Assembly: GCF_002953255.1 (NCBI RefSeq)
Contig: NZ_CP026498.1
Span: 2,099,197 to 2,163,196 of the forward strand
DNA from: Streptomyces sp. CB01881
GTDB lineage: Bacteria; Actinomycetota; Actinomycetes; Streptomycetales; Streptomycetaceae
DNA: 64,000 nucleotides
Direction: 5' to 3'
The notes beneath the pieces were generated by a model. The model was not told the DNA's origin, ran no database searches, and saw only the letters and a program-made list of their open reading frames with translations. Within the stretch, counting starts at the first letter, position 1, and each line of letters opens with the position of its first letter. The position numbers were made by a program, and so were the translations under genes. This document shows, one piece after another, positions 57,563 through 64,000 of this stretch.

Positions 57563-57900
57563 ATGATGTCGCCCAACAGGCCGCGGGCGGATTCGAGTTC
57601 GCGGATGGTCCCGGCGATCCGGGCGTCCTCGGCGGCGAGGCCGGCGAGGAGTTCGGGGCAGGTCGGGCCGGGGCGGCGCTCGCCGGGGGCGGGCAGGCCG
57701 GGCAGGATCCCGGCGATCACCGTACTGCTGAGGCCCGCCGCGAGCAGGGTGCGGATGCCGTGGACGGTGCGGACGTCGTGCTCGCCGTACTCGCGGTAGC
57801 CGCTGGGGCGGCGTTCGGGGCTGAGCAGGCCCTGCTCCTCGTAGTAGCGCAGCGCACGGGTGCTCACCCCGGTCCGCCGGGCCAGTTCCCCGATCCGCAC
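57481..57900 (-). CDS. MerR-family transcriptional regulator
   Basis: The protein has 139 residues. GTG at 57898-57900 gives the standard start (VRIGELARRTGVSTRALRYYEEQGLLSPERRPSGYREYGEHDVRTV), with GAGGGGG upstream; a longer form from 57927 is possible. It has a winged helix and a coiled-coil dimer helix (ELLAGLAAEDARIAGTIRELESARGLL). The C-terminal tail (TTPRPDARSARKAPRRS) is encoded by the antisense of the duplicated livF fragment, so the protein's end was probably replaced or extended by that duplication. It should control the divergent oxidoreductase through the promoter at 57930-57961. Confidence 0.9.
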   Translation of the reverse strand: MRIGELARRTGVSTRALRYYEEQGLLSPERRPSGYREYGEHDVRTVHGIRTLLAAGLSSTVIAGILPGLPAPGERRPGPTCPELLAGLAAEDARIAGTIRELESARGLLGDIMAAAAPGELITTPRPDARSARKAPRRS

Positions 57901-57929
57901 CACGGCCCCCTCGGCACCCGTTCCCACGC

Positions 57930-57961
57930 TTGACCCTCACGTCGACGTGAAGGTCTAGCTT
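57930..57961 (+). promoter_or_regulatory. MerR-type promoter with overlong spacer and dyad
   Basis: TTGACC (57930-57935) and TAGCTT (57956-57961) are separated by 20 bp (19 if CTAGCT is used). A dyad ACCCTCACG-TCGA-CGTGAAGGT (57933-57954) fills the spacer. This is the classical MerR-activated layout. The oxidoreductase GTG lies only 8 bases beyond the -10, implying a leaderless message. Confidence 0.85.
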
Positions 57962-57968
57962 AACCGCC

Positions 57969-58865
57969 GTGACAGACTTCCGATCTTCCGCAACCAGCCC
58001 TTCCCGCACCCCCGTTACCGTGCTCGGCCTCGGTCCGATGGGCCGCGCGCTGGCCTCCGCGCTGCTTACGGCCGGCCACCCGGTCACGGTCTGGAACCGT
58101 ACCCCCGGCCGGGACACCGACCTGCTGGCCGGGGGCGCCGAAGCCGCCGCGAGCGCCGCCGGGGCTGCGACCACGAGCACCCTCACGCTCCTCTGCGTCC
58201 GCGACCACGACGCCGCCCGGGCCGTCCTCGACGCCGCCGGCGAGGCCCTGCGGGGCCGGACCGTGGTCAACACCACCTCCGTCGCCCCCGGCCGGGCCCG
58301 GGAGACCGCTGCCTGGGCCGCCGCCCAGGGCATCCGGCTGCTCAACGCCGCGATCCTCACCCCCACCCCGACCATCGGGCAGCCGGGCGGTGTGATCGTC
58401 TGCTCCGGCGAGGAGGAGCCGTTCCACGCGCACCGCCCCGCGCTGGCCGCCCTCGCCGGCACCGTCACCCACCTGGGCGCCGACCCCGGCCGGGCGGCGG
58501 CGTACGACGCGGCGCTGCTGGACTTCTTCTGGACCACCGCGCACGGCTACCTGCACGCCCTCGCCCTGGCCCGCGCCGAGGGCATCACCGCCGCCGAACT
58601 CGCCCCGTACGCCCACGGGTTGCCGCGCATCCTGCCGACCCTCATCGACGGCTGGGCCCGCCGCGCCGACGAGGGCCGCCACCCCGGCGACCACAGCAGC
58701 GTCGCCTCCGCCGCAGCCGGCCTCGCCCACGTCGCCGGCACCGCCCGCGCCCTCGGCCTGGACACCGCCGTCCTGGACGCCGCCCTCGCCGTCACCGAGC
58801 GGGCCCTCGCCGCCGGGCGCGGCCCGGAAGGCGTCTCGGCCCTGATCGAGGTGCTGGGCGCCTGA
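57969..58865 (+). CDS. NADP-binding oxidoreductase (6PGDH/imine reductase-like)
   Basis: This 298-aa protein has a Rossmann fold VTVLGLGPMGRALASALLTAGHPVTVWNRT (about 16-45), then TVVNTTSVAPGRARE. The C-terminal helical domain (AAAYDAALLDFFWTTAHGYLHALALARAEGI) resembles beta-hydroxyacid dehydrogenases and imine reductases. These reduce C=N or C=O bonds in accessory metabolism. GTG 57969 is positioned for leaderless translation from a MerR-type promoter, so expression probably responds to a small molecule sensed by the divergent MerR protein. Confidence 0.88.
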   Translation: MTDFRSSATSPSRTPVTVLGLGPMGRALASALLTAGHPVTVWNRTPGRDTDLLAGGAEAAASAAGAATTSTLTLLCVRDHDAARAVLDAAGEALRGRTVVNTTSVAPGRARETAAWAAAQGIRLLNAAILTPTPTIGQPGGVIVCSGEEEPFHAHRPALAALAGTVTHLGADPGRAAAYDAALLDFFWTTAHGYLHALALARAEGITAAELAPYAHGLPRILPTLIDGWARRADEGRHPGDHSSVASAAAGLAHVAGTARALGLDTAVLDAALAVTERALAAGRGPEGVSALIEVLGA

Positions 58866-58869
58866 CGGC

Positions 58870-59685
58870 CTACTGCGCCAGGTAGCCCCCGTCGACCGGG
58901 AGGACGGCGCCGGTGATGAAGGAGGCGTCGTCGGAGGCCAGGAACACGACGGCGGCGGCCACTTCGGCGGGCTCGCCGAGGCGGCCCATCGGGTGGAGCC
59001 GCTCGATCGCCGCAAGGTACTCGGAACCGCCCGGCTCGCCCCGGAGGCGGCGGACGCGCTCGGTGGTGATGGTGCCGGGGGCGACGGCGTTGACCCGGAT
59101 GCCGCGGTCGGCCCACTCGACGGCAAGGTGCTTGGTGAGGCCGGAGGCGACGAACTTGGCGGGCCCGTAGACGGCCTGGCCGCGCTGGCCGGCCTCGCCG
59201 GAGATGGAGGAGACGCAGACGATCGCGCCGCCCCGGCCCCGCGGGGCCGCCATCGCCTCGATCGCGTACTTGCAGGTGAGGAACATGCCGCGGCCGTCGA
59301 CGGCCATCACCTGGTCCCAGTCCTCGGCGCTCGCCTCGGTGATCTCCATCAGCGGCAGCACGCCCGCGTTGGCCACCAGGACGTCGAGGCGGCCGTGCCG
59401 GTCGACGGCGGCGGCGATCATCCGGCGGGCGTCGTCGTCGCGGGAGACGTCGCCGACCACCGTGCCGACGGCCTGCGGGAGTTGCTCCGCCAGCCTGCGC
59501 AGGCCGTCGGCGTCGATGTCGGTGGCGACGACCGACGCGCCCTCCCGGGCGAAGCGCTCGGCCACCGCGCGGCCGATGCCGCTGGCCGCGCCCGTCACCA
59601 CGCACACCTTGCCGGCCAGCCGGCCACCTCCCGGGAGTCCGTCACCAGGGGATCCGTCACGCGGTTCGCCGCTCACCTCGGTCAT
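58870..59685 (-). CDS. Short-chain dehydrogenase/reductase
   Basis: This 271-aa SDR has cofactor motif VVTGAASGIGRAVAERFA, NAG in LDVLVANAGVLPL, and catalytic Ser-Tyr-Lys in VCVSSISGEAGQRGQAVYGPAKFVASGL. The end FITGAVLPVDGGYLAQ is typical of 3-oxoacyl/glucose-type SDRs. I chose ATG 59683-59685 (MTEVSGEPRDGS); an in-frame ATG 81 bases upstream gives a long disordered extension. It ends 5 bases from the convergent oxidoreductase stop. Substrate unknown. Confidence 0.88.
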   Translation of the reverse strand: MTEVSGEPRDGSPGDGLPGGGRLAGKVCVVTGAASGIGRAVAERFAREGASVVATDIDADGLRRLAEQLPQAVGTVVGDVSRDDDARRMIAAAVDRHGRLDVLVANAGVLPLMEITEASAEDWDQVMAVDGRGMFLTCKYAIEAMAAPRGRGGAIVCVSSISGEAGQRGQAVYGPAKFVASGLTKHLAVEWADRGIRVNAVAPGTITTERVRRLRGEPGGSEYLAAIERLHPMGRLGEPAEVAAAVVFLASDDASFITGAVLPVDGGYLAQ

Positions 59686-59779
59686 GGCACCGGACTCTAC
59701 CGACCTGCCGTCAGAAACCGTGGTGCGCAACGGTTCACCGGCCGACGGAAGTGGCGGGGACGCCACCTCCGGACGGGCC

Positions 59780-60466
59780 CTACCCGAGGATGCGCCGCTC
59801 GTACGCCTGGGCCACGGCGGCGGCCCGGTCGGCCGCGCCCAGCTTGGCGTAGATGTGCGTGAGGTGGGTCTTCACGGTCGCCTCGCTGATGAACAGCACC
59901 CGGGCGATCTCCCGGTTCGAGGTGCCCTTGGCCACCAGGGCCAGCACCTCGCGCTCGCGCGTCGACAGCGGTGCCTCCTCCGGCCCCTCTCCGCGCGGGC
60001 CGTCCTCCCCCTGGGCCGCCCCGCCGCGGGCCGCCGGGGTGCGCACCGCGGCGACCAGCCGGGAGGCGACCGCCGGGGAGAGCACGGTGCGCCCCTCGGC
60101 CGCGGCGCGCACCGCGGTGAACAGCTCGTCGCGCGGCGCGTCCTTCAGCAGGTAGCCGGTGGCGCCGGCCTCGATGGCGGGGAGGGTGTCGGCGTCCGTG
60201 TCGTACGTGGTGAGGACGAGGACGCGGGCCCGCGCACCCCGGTCCGTGAGGGCGGTGATGGCCTCGACCCCGCCGCCGCCCGGCATCCGCAGGTCCATCA
60301 GGACGACGTCGGGGTCGAGCGCGGCGACGCGGGCCACGGCCTCGGGGCCGCTCGACGCCTCGCCCAGTACGCGGAACCCGGGGTCGGCGGCGAACATGCC
60401 GCGCAGGCCGTCGCGCACGACGGGGTGGTCGTCGACGAGGAGCAGGGTGATCACGTCAGCGCTCAT
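59780..60466 (-). CDS. NarL/LuxR-type response regulator
   Basis: The protein has 228 residues. The receiver domain has acidic pair Asp12-Asp13, phospho-acceptor Asp58 ([10 protein letters not shown]), Thr in VLTTYDTD and Lys in YLLKDA. After a Gly-rich linker comes a LuxR helix-turn-helix ([43 protein letters not shown]). Its start overlaps the histidine kinase end by 11 bases. It forms the final gene of an ABC-2 transporter/two-component operon and probably controls that operon. Confidence 0.95.
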   Translation of the reverse strand: MSADVITLLLVDDHPVVRDGLRGMFAADPGFRVLGEASSGPEAVARVAALDPDVVLMDLRMPGGGGVEAITALTDRGARARVLVLTTYDTDADTLPAIEAGATGYLLKDAPRDELFTAVRAAAEGRTVLSPAVASRLVAAVRTPAARGGAAQGEDGPRGEGPEEAPLSTREREVLALVAKGTSNREIARVLFISEATVKTHLTHIYAKLGAADRAAAVAQAYERRILG

Positions 60467-61883
60467 GGGGCACCAACGGTACGCGAGCCGAGACCGCCGT
60501 CCCGAAGCCGGGTTCGGACTCGACGGTGACCGTGCCGGCGATGCGCTCGGCCCGGGCCCGCATGCCGGACAGGCCGAAGCCGCCGGTGCCGGCGCGGGCG
60601 GAGGCGGTGGGCAGGGCGAGCGGGTCGAAGCCCCGGCCGTCGTCCCGCACGTCGAGGACGACCTCGTCGTCGATGAAGGAGAGGGTGAGCCCGAGACGGG
60701 TGGCCTGCGCGTGCCGGGCGGCGTTGGCGAGCGCCTCCTGGCCGATCCGCAGCAGGGTGGCGGCGATCTCGCCGTGCAGTTCCTCCACCGTGCCGGTGAC
60801 GGTGAACTCGGCCTGCACCCCCGTCCGTTCGCGCCACTCGGCGACCGTCTTGCGCAGCGCCCCCGGCAGCGTGTCGTGCTCCAGCGCCGCCGGCGAGAGG
60901 TTGCGGACGGAGCGGCGGGCCTCGCCGAGGCTGTGCCGGGCGAGGTCGGCGGCGCGGTCGAGGTGGCCGCGGGCGGCGGCCGGGTCGGGGGCGGTGGCAC
61001 CGGCCTGGAGCTGGGTGACGATGCCCGCCAGCCCCTGCGCGATCGTGTCGTGGATCTCGGCCGCCATCCGGGTGCGCTCGTCGGCGACCCCGGCCTCCCT
61101 GGCCTGGACGAGCAGTTGGGCGTGCAGGGCGGCGTTCTCCGCCAGCGCCTGCTGGAGCGCGGCGTTGGCCCGGGCCAGTTCCTCGATGGCGGCGGCCTGG
61201 ACGCGGGCCCGTTCGGCCTCCTGGGCGGCGACCCGGCTGAGCACGACCAGCAGCACGAGGTGCACGGTGAGCAGCCCGCCGAAGACGACCATCCCCGTCG
61301 TGCCGCGCGGCGGGAACCCGCCGGACTGGGAACCCGCCAGGGTCACCGCGGTGGCGACCATGCCGGGCCAGCGCAGGCGCCGCGGAAGGAGCCGCTCCGC
61401 GTCGTAGTAGCCGGCGGTCGCGTAGGTGGCGAAGAACGGGTTCAGCCAGGTCAGCGCGAAGGCCAGCGCCCAGCGGACCGCGTAGTACACGGTGCTCCGG
61501 GCGGACGGGCCGGGGCGCTCGCGGGCCGCCGCGAGCCACCACAGTTGCAGCACGACGGCCGCGGTGGCGAGCGCCCCGACGGCCGCCCACCGGGGCCCGT
61601 CCATCCCGATCAGCCGGGAGGTGGCCGCCGAGAACAGCAGGCCCGCGCCGAGCAGGGCGAACGAGCCCCAGCGGTGGAACACCGCCCACCGCCGCTCGAC
61701 GGCGGTGCCGGCCCTCGCGGCGTTCTCGGCCCCCGTCCGCGCCACGTCGATCCCGCCCCGGTCGCTGCCGGGCGCACCACCCCCGACGGCGATCCCGCCG
61801 GGCCCGCCCCTGTCGGCCGCGTCCCCGCCGGCCCCCCCGTACGCAATGGTCACCCGCCCAGTCTGCACGAGGCCGATCACCAC
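60456..61883 (-). CDS. Membrane sensor histidine kinase (HisKA_3)
   Basis: The protein has 475 residues. GTG at 61881-61883 is supported by GGGAG 7 bases upstream, inside the end of the permease gene. A ~60-residue Gly/Ala-rich head is followed by 5-6 membrane helices (about 70-220), a coiled segment, the HisKA_3 phospho-acceptor in [20 protein letters not shown], and an ATPase domain with N-box [18 protein letters not shown] and [11 protein letters not shown]. NarL-type kinases with this layout often sense cell-envelope stress or a transported drug. Partner of the next gene. Confidence 0.94.
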   Translation of the reverse strand: MVIGLVQTGRVTIAYGGAGGDAADRGGPGGIAVGGGAPGSDRGGIDVARTGAENAARAGTAVERRWAVFHRWGSFALLGAGLLFSAATSRLIGMDGPRWAAVGALATAAVVLQLWWLAAARERPGPSARSTVYYAVRWALAFALTWLNPFFATYATAGYYDAERLLPRRLRWPGMVATAVTLAGSQSGGFPPRGTTGMVVFGGLLTVHLVLLVVLSRVAAQEAERARVQAAAIEELARANAALQQALAENAALHAQLLVQAREAGVADERTRMAAEIHDTIAQGLAGIVTQLQAGATAPDPAAARGHLDRAADLARHSLGEARRSVRNLSPAALEHDTLPGALRKTVAEWRERTGVQAEFTVTGTVEELHGEIAATLLRIGQEALANAARHAQATRLGLTLSFIDDEVVLDVRDDGRGFDPLALPTASARAGTGGFGLSGMRARAERIAGTVTVESEPGFGTAVSARVPLVPHER

Positions 61884-61887
61884 GGGG

Positions 61888-62721
61888 TCACTCCCACCGG
61901 AACCAGCGGGCGGCCGCCGCCAGCAGCGCCACCACCCAGACCGCGAGCACGCCCAGGTGCCCGAAGCCCGGCCAGGACCCCGCCGACGCCTCGCCGAACG
62001 CCTCGGCGGCGGCGCCGAACGGCGTCCAGCCGACCACCCGGGCGAGCGCGTCCGGCATCGCCTGCACCGGCACCCAGGTGCCCACGCAGAACATCATCGG
62101 GAAGTAGACCGCGGTGCCGACCCCGTTGGCGATCTTCGAGGTCCGGGAGAGCGCGGAGATCACCGCGCCGAGGGCCAGCGCGCCGAGAGCGGCGAGCACC
62201 AGGGCGAGCAGGTAGCCGAGCGGCTGCCGCGGCAGCGCCACGTCGAAGACGATCCGGCCCACCGCCAGCGACAGCGCGGCCGACACCAGCGCGGCCGCGC
62301 CGTGCAGGACGATCTGCGCGCCGAGCAGCGCGGCCGGGCGGACCGGGGTGGTCGACATCCGGCGCAGGATGCCGCGCTCCCGGTAACCGGTGATCACCGG
62401 TGGCATGGCCGCCACGGCGGCTGTGAGCAGCGCGATGAGCACGGACACCTGCCCGTAGGCGTCGACCGTCCTGATGCCGCCGAGCGACTCCTTGACCTCG
62501 CGGAAGGCGGGGATCGAACCGAGGATCACGAGCAGCAGGGTGGGGAAGACCAGGATCCAGAAGACACCGGCCGGCTCCCGCAGGAAGAGCCGGGCCTCGG
62601 CGGCGAGGACCGCGGCGGCCGGCCCGCGCCGACGGGCGGTCCGGGCGGCCGACCCGGACGGCCCGGACGACCGGGATGTGGACGACGTGGACGGCGTGGA
62701 CGGCGTGCGGGCGGCGGTCAT
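61888..62721 (-). CDS. ABC-2 type transporter permease
   Basis: This 277-aa protein has about 6 membrane helices. The N-terminus is a Ser/Thr/Pro repeat (TPSTPSTSSTSRSSGPSG), then ARLFLREPAGVFWILVFPTLLLVILG, GYRERGILRRMSTTPVRPAALLGAQI (the conserved coupling region) and FCVGTWVPVQAMPDALARV. It is the daunorubicin-resistance DrrB kind. The ATG overlaps the ATPase stop as ATGA. Confidence 0.93.
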   Translation of the reverse strand: MTAARTPSTPSTSSTSRSSGPSGSAARTARRRGPAAAVLAAEARLFLREPAGVFWILVFPTLLLVILGSIPAFREVKESLGGIRTVDAYGQVSVLIALLTAAVAAMPPVITGYRERGILRRMSTTPVRPAALLGAQIVLHGAAALVSAALSLAVGRIVFDVALPRQPLGYLLALVLAALGALALGAVISALSRTSKIANGVGTAVYFPMMFCVGTWVPVQAMPDALARVVGWTPFGAAAEAFGEASAGSWPGFGHLGVLAVWVVALLAAAARWFRWE

Positions 62722-63656
62722 GACTCGGCTCCGGTCAGGTCGATGAACGCGTCCTCCAGGGTGGCGTCGGTGACGCGCAGTTCATGGGCGGTGATGCGGT
62801 TGCGGGCGAGCAGGGTGAGGACGGCGTCGACGGTCTCGTCGGTCCCGGCCAGCGTGAGCCGGCCCTCCTCGGACACGACGGAGACGAGCCCGGGCAGCGC
62901 GGCGAGGTCGGCCTCGGCCGGCGGCGCCGAGGGCCGGAAGGAGACGACCCTGGCCCCGGCGGAGCGGCCGATCAGCCCGGCCGGGGTGTCCAGCGCGACG
63001 ATCCGCCCCTGGTCCACGACGGCGATGCGGTCGCAGAGGCGCTGCGCCTCCTCCATGAAGTGGGTGACCAGCAGGACGGTGACCCCGCCCTCCCGGACCG
63101 ACTCGACCAGCTCCCAGGTGGCGCGCCGGGCCTGCGGGTCGAGCCCGGTGGTCAGCTCGTCCAGGACGACCACGCGCGGCCGGCCGATCAGCGCCAGCGC
63201 GATGAACAGCCGCTGCTTCTGCCCGCCACTGAGGTCCGCGAACCGGGTGGACAGCCGGGAGGTGAGGTTCAGCCGCCCGGCCAGCGACCGCCAGTCGGCG
63301 GGGTCGGGGTAGCAGGCGGCGTACAGCTCCAGTGCCTCGCGGACGGTCAGCTTGGGCTGGAGCTCGCTCTCCTGGAGCTGGACGCCGAGGACCCGGGTGG
63401 TCGCCGCGCGGTCGGCACGCGGGTCGAGCCCGGCCACGCGCACGGTGCCGCCGTCGGGAACCCGCAGCCCGGCCACGCACTCGACCACGGTGGTCTTGCC
63501 GGCACCGTTGGGGCCGAGCAGTCCGAAGATCTCGCCCTCGGCGACGGAGAAGGAGACGCCGTCGACCACCGTGCGCCCCGCGTAGGACTTCTGAAGGCCG
63601 GTCACCTCGATGACGGGGCCCGAGGCGGGCGGCTCTGGACTGCCGGAAGGTTTCAT
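62718..63656 (-). CDS. ABC-2 transporter ATP-binding protein (DrrA-like)
   Basis: The protein has 312 residues. Walker A is GPNGAGKTT, the Q-loop VQLQESELQPKLTVREALELY, the signature LSGGQKQRLFIALAL, Walker B VVVLDELTTGLDP (with L for the usual P, as in some DrrA types) and the H-loop VTHFMEEAQRL. The C-terminal DrrA-type regulatory part includes DATLEDAFIDLTG. ATG at 63654-63656; an upstream in-frame start at 63692 is less likely. It is first in the operon after a 36-bp palindrome and probably exports a drug or lipid. Confidence 0.93.
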   Translation of the reverse strand: MKPSGSPEPPASGPVIEVTGLQKSYAGRTVVDGVSFSVAEGEIFGLLGPNGAGKTTVVECVAGLRVPDGGTVRVAGLDPRADRAATTRVLGVQLQESELQPKLTVREALELYAACYPDPADWRSLAGRLNLTSRLSTRFADLSGGQKQRLFIALALIGRPRVVVLDELTTGLDPQARRATWELVESVREGGVTVLLVTHFMEEAQRLCDRIAVVDQGRIVALDTPAGLIGRSAGARVVSFRPSAPPAEADLAALPGLVSVVSEEGRLTLAGTDETVDAVLTLLARNRITAHELRVTDATLEDAFIDLTGAES

Positions 63657-63713
63657 GGGTCCAGCTTCGCGAGCGGCCGGGACGGGCGGCATCCGCCGAT
63701 CCGCTCGGCCCGG

Positions 63714-63749
63714 GGCGCCCGTATCAACCGATCGGTTGATACGGGCGCC
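63714..63749. promoter_or_regulatory. 36-bp perfect palindrome upstream of ABC operon
   Basis: The two 18-base halves (63714-63731 and 63732-63749) are exact reverse complements. The core is GTATCAACCGATCGGTTGATAC with GC-rich arms GGCGCCC/GGGCGCC. The core resembles a TetR/PadR operator, and the arms would also let the RNA form a strong hairpin. It lies 58 bases before the ATPase start and 34 bases after the stop of the next gene. Confidence 0.85.
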
Positions 63750-63782
63750 GGGGGGGTGCCCCTCGGCACCCCCCGGCGGCGC

Positions 63783-64000
63783 TCAGCCGACCGTCAGGAC
63801 GATCTTGCCCCGCAGGTGTCCGCGCTCGCTCTCCTGCTGCGCCTCCGCCGCCTCCGCCAGCGGGAACACCCGGTGCAGCGGGAGCCGAAGGGTGCCCTCC
63901 TCGTGCAGTGCGAGGGCGCCGGCCAGCGCCGGACCGTGGTAGTGGACGGTCTCGGCGCCGCCGGTGAACCGCACCCCGTGCGCGGCCGCCCCCTCCCAGT
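63783..64000 (-). CDS. Zinc-type quinone oxidoreductase, C-terminal end
   Basis: This partial gene has its 5' end beyond the window. The visible ~72 residues (GVRFTGGAETVHYHGPALAGALALHEEGTLRLPLHRVFPLAEAAEAQQESERGHLRGKIVLTVG) end like MDR-family NADPH:quinone reductases, with the final AEAAEAQQ...GKIVL helix and strand. The catalytic and cofactor parts are not in the window, so the assignment to this family rests on the tail only. Confidence 0.75.
   Translation of the reverse strand, partial: WEGAAAHGVRFTGGAETVHYHGPALAGALALHEEGTLRLPLHRVFPLAEAAEAQQESERGHLRGKIVLTVG

Overview
The window is very GC-rich (roughly 72-75%) with strongly GC-biased third codon positions, many GTG starts, LuxR/LAL, LmbU and SpoIIE-type regulators, catecholate siderophore genes and DtxR-family iron boxes. 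All of this points to a linear-chromosome actinomycete of the Streptomyces/Kitasatospora type. I saw no insertion sequence, prophage or CRISPR array.

Layout. (1) 1-2.3 kb: the end of an SF1 helicase gene and a PQQ-type sugar dehydrogenase lipoprotein. (2) 2.4-8.1 kb: a ferric-siderophore uptake and release module (ATPase, binding lipoprotein, double-length FecCD permease, Fes-type esterase) with an iron box lying on the permease start codon. (3) 8.2-15.7 kb: ordinary accessory genes, including a large LuxR regulator and an in-frame DHFR-like/GNAT fusion. (4) 15.8-32.0 kb: a complete catecholate siderophore locus. It holds an exporter, an MbtH protein, a dimodular NRPS (C-A-T-C-A-T-TE), a divergent M20 amidohydrolase, and a dhb operon (dhbA, isochorismate synthase, DHB-AMP ligase, isochorismatase, stand-alone ArCP, and a truncated degenerate A domain). 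Two more iron boxes lie at the promoters. (5) 32.0-35.0 kb: an MFS/TetR pair with two clear operators, and a siderophore-interacting protein. (6) 35.3-44.7 kb: an unrecognised, LmbU-controlled cluster entirely on the minus strand. Its genes encode a Zn-alcohol dehydrogenase, a divergent DXS-like TPP enzyme, an unknown 349-aa protein, an LmbU-type regulator, an aldo-keto reductase, an ATP-grasp ligase, an aminoacyl-tRNA-synthetase-like carrier-protein ligase and a stand-alone carrier protein. (7) 45.0-57.1 kb: housekeeping and accessory genes, then a LivKHMG/F-like ABC system with two asymmetric ATPases. (8) 57.0-57.9 kb: an unusual 72-nt tRNA-Glu flanked by two copies of the end of livF. (9) 57.9-64 kb: a MerR-controlled oxidoreductase, an SDR, and an ABC-2 exporter/two-component operon downstream of a 36-bp perfect palindrome.

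How the genes work together. Chorismate would be turned into 2,3-dihydroxybenzoate (DHB) by EntC/isochorismatase/DhbA, activated by the AMP ligase onto the free ArCP, and condensed by the NRPS with one unknown residue (possibly cationic) and threonine. The thioesterase would release a trimer, as for bacillibactin or griseobactin. The MFS protein exports it, the FecCD system imports the ferric form, and the esterase and siderophore-interacting reductase recover the iron.

The best candidate for something undescribed is region 6. An amino acid is probably loaded on a free carrier protein by a tRNA-synthetase-like ligase, then processed by an ATP-grasp enzyme and a thiamine-diphosphate enzyme whose acceptor-site motifs differ from genuine DXS. 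I cannot name its product.
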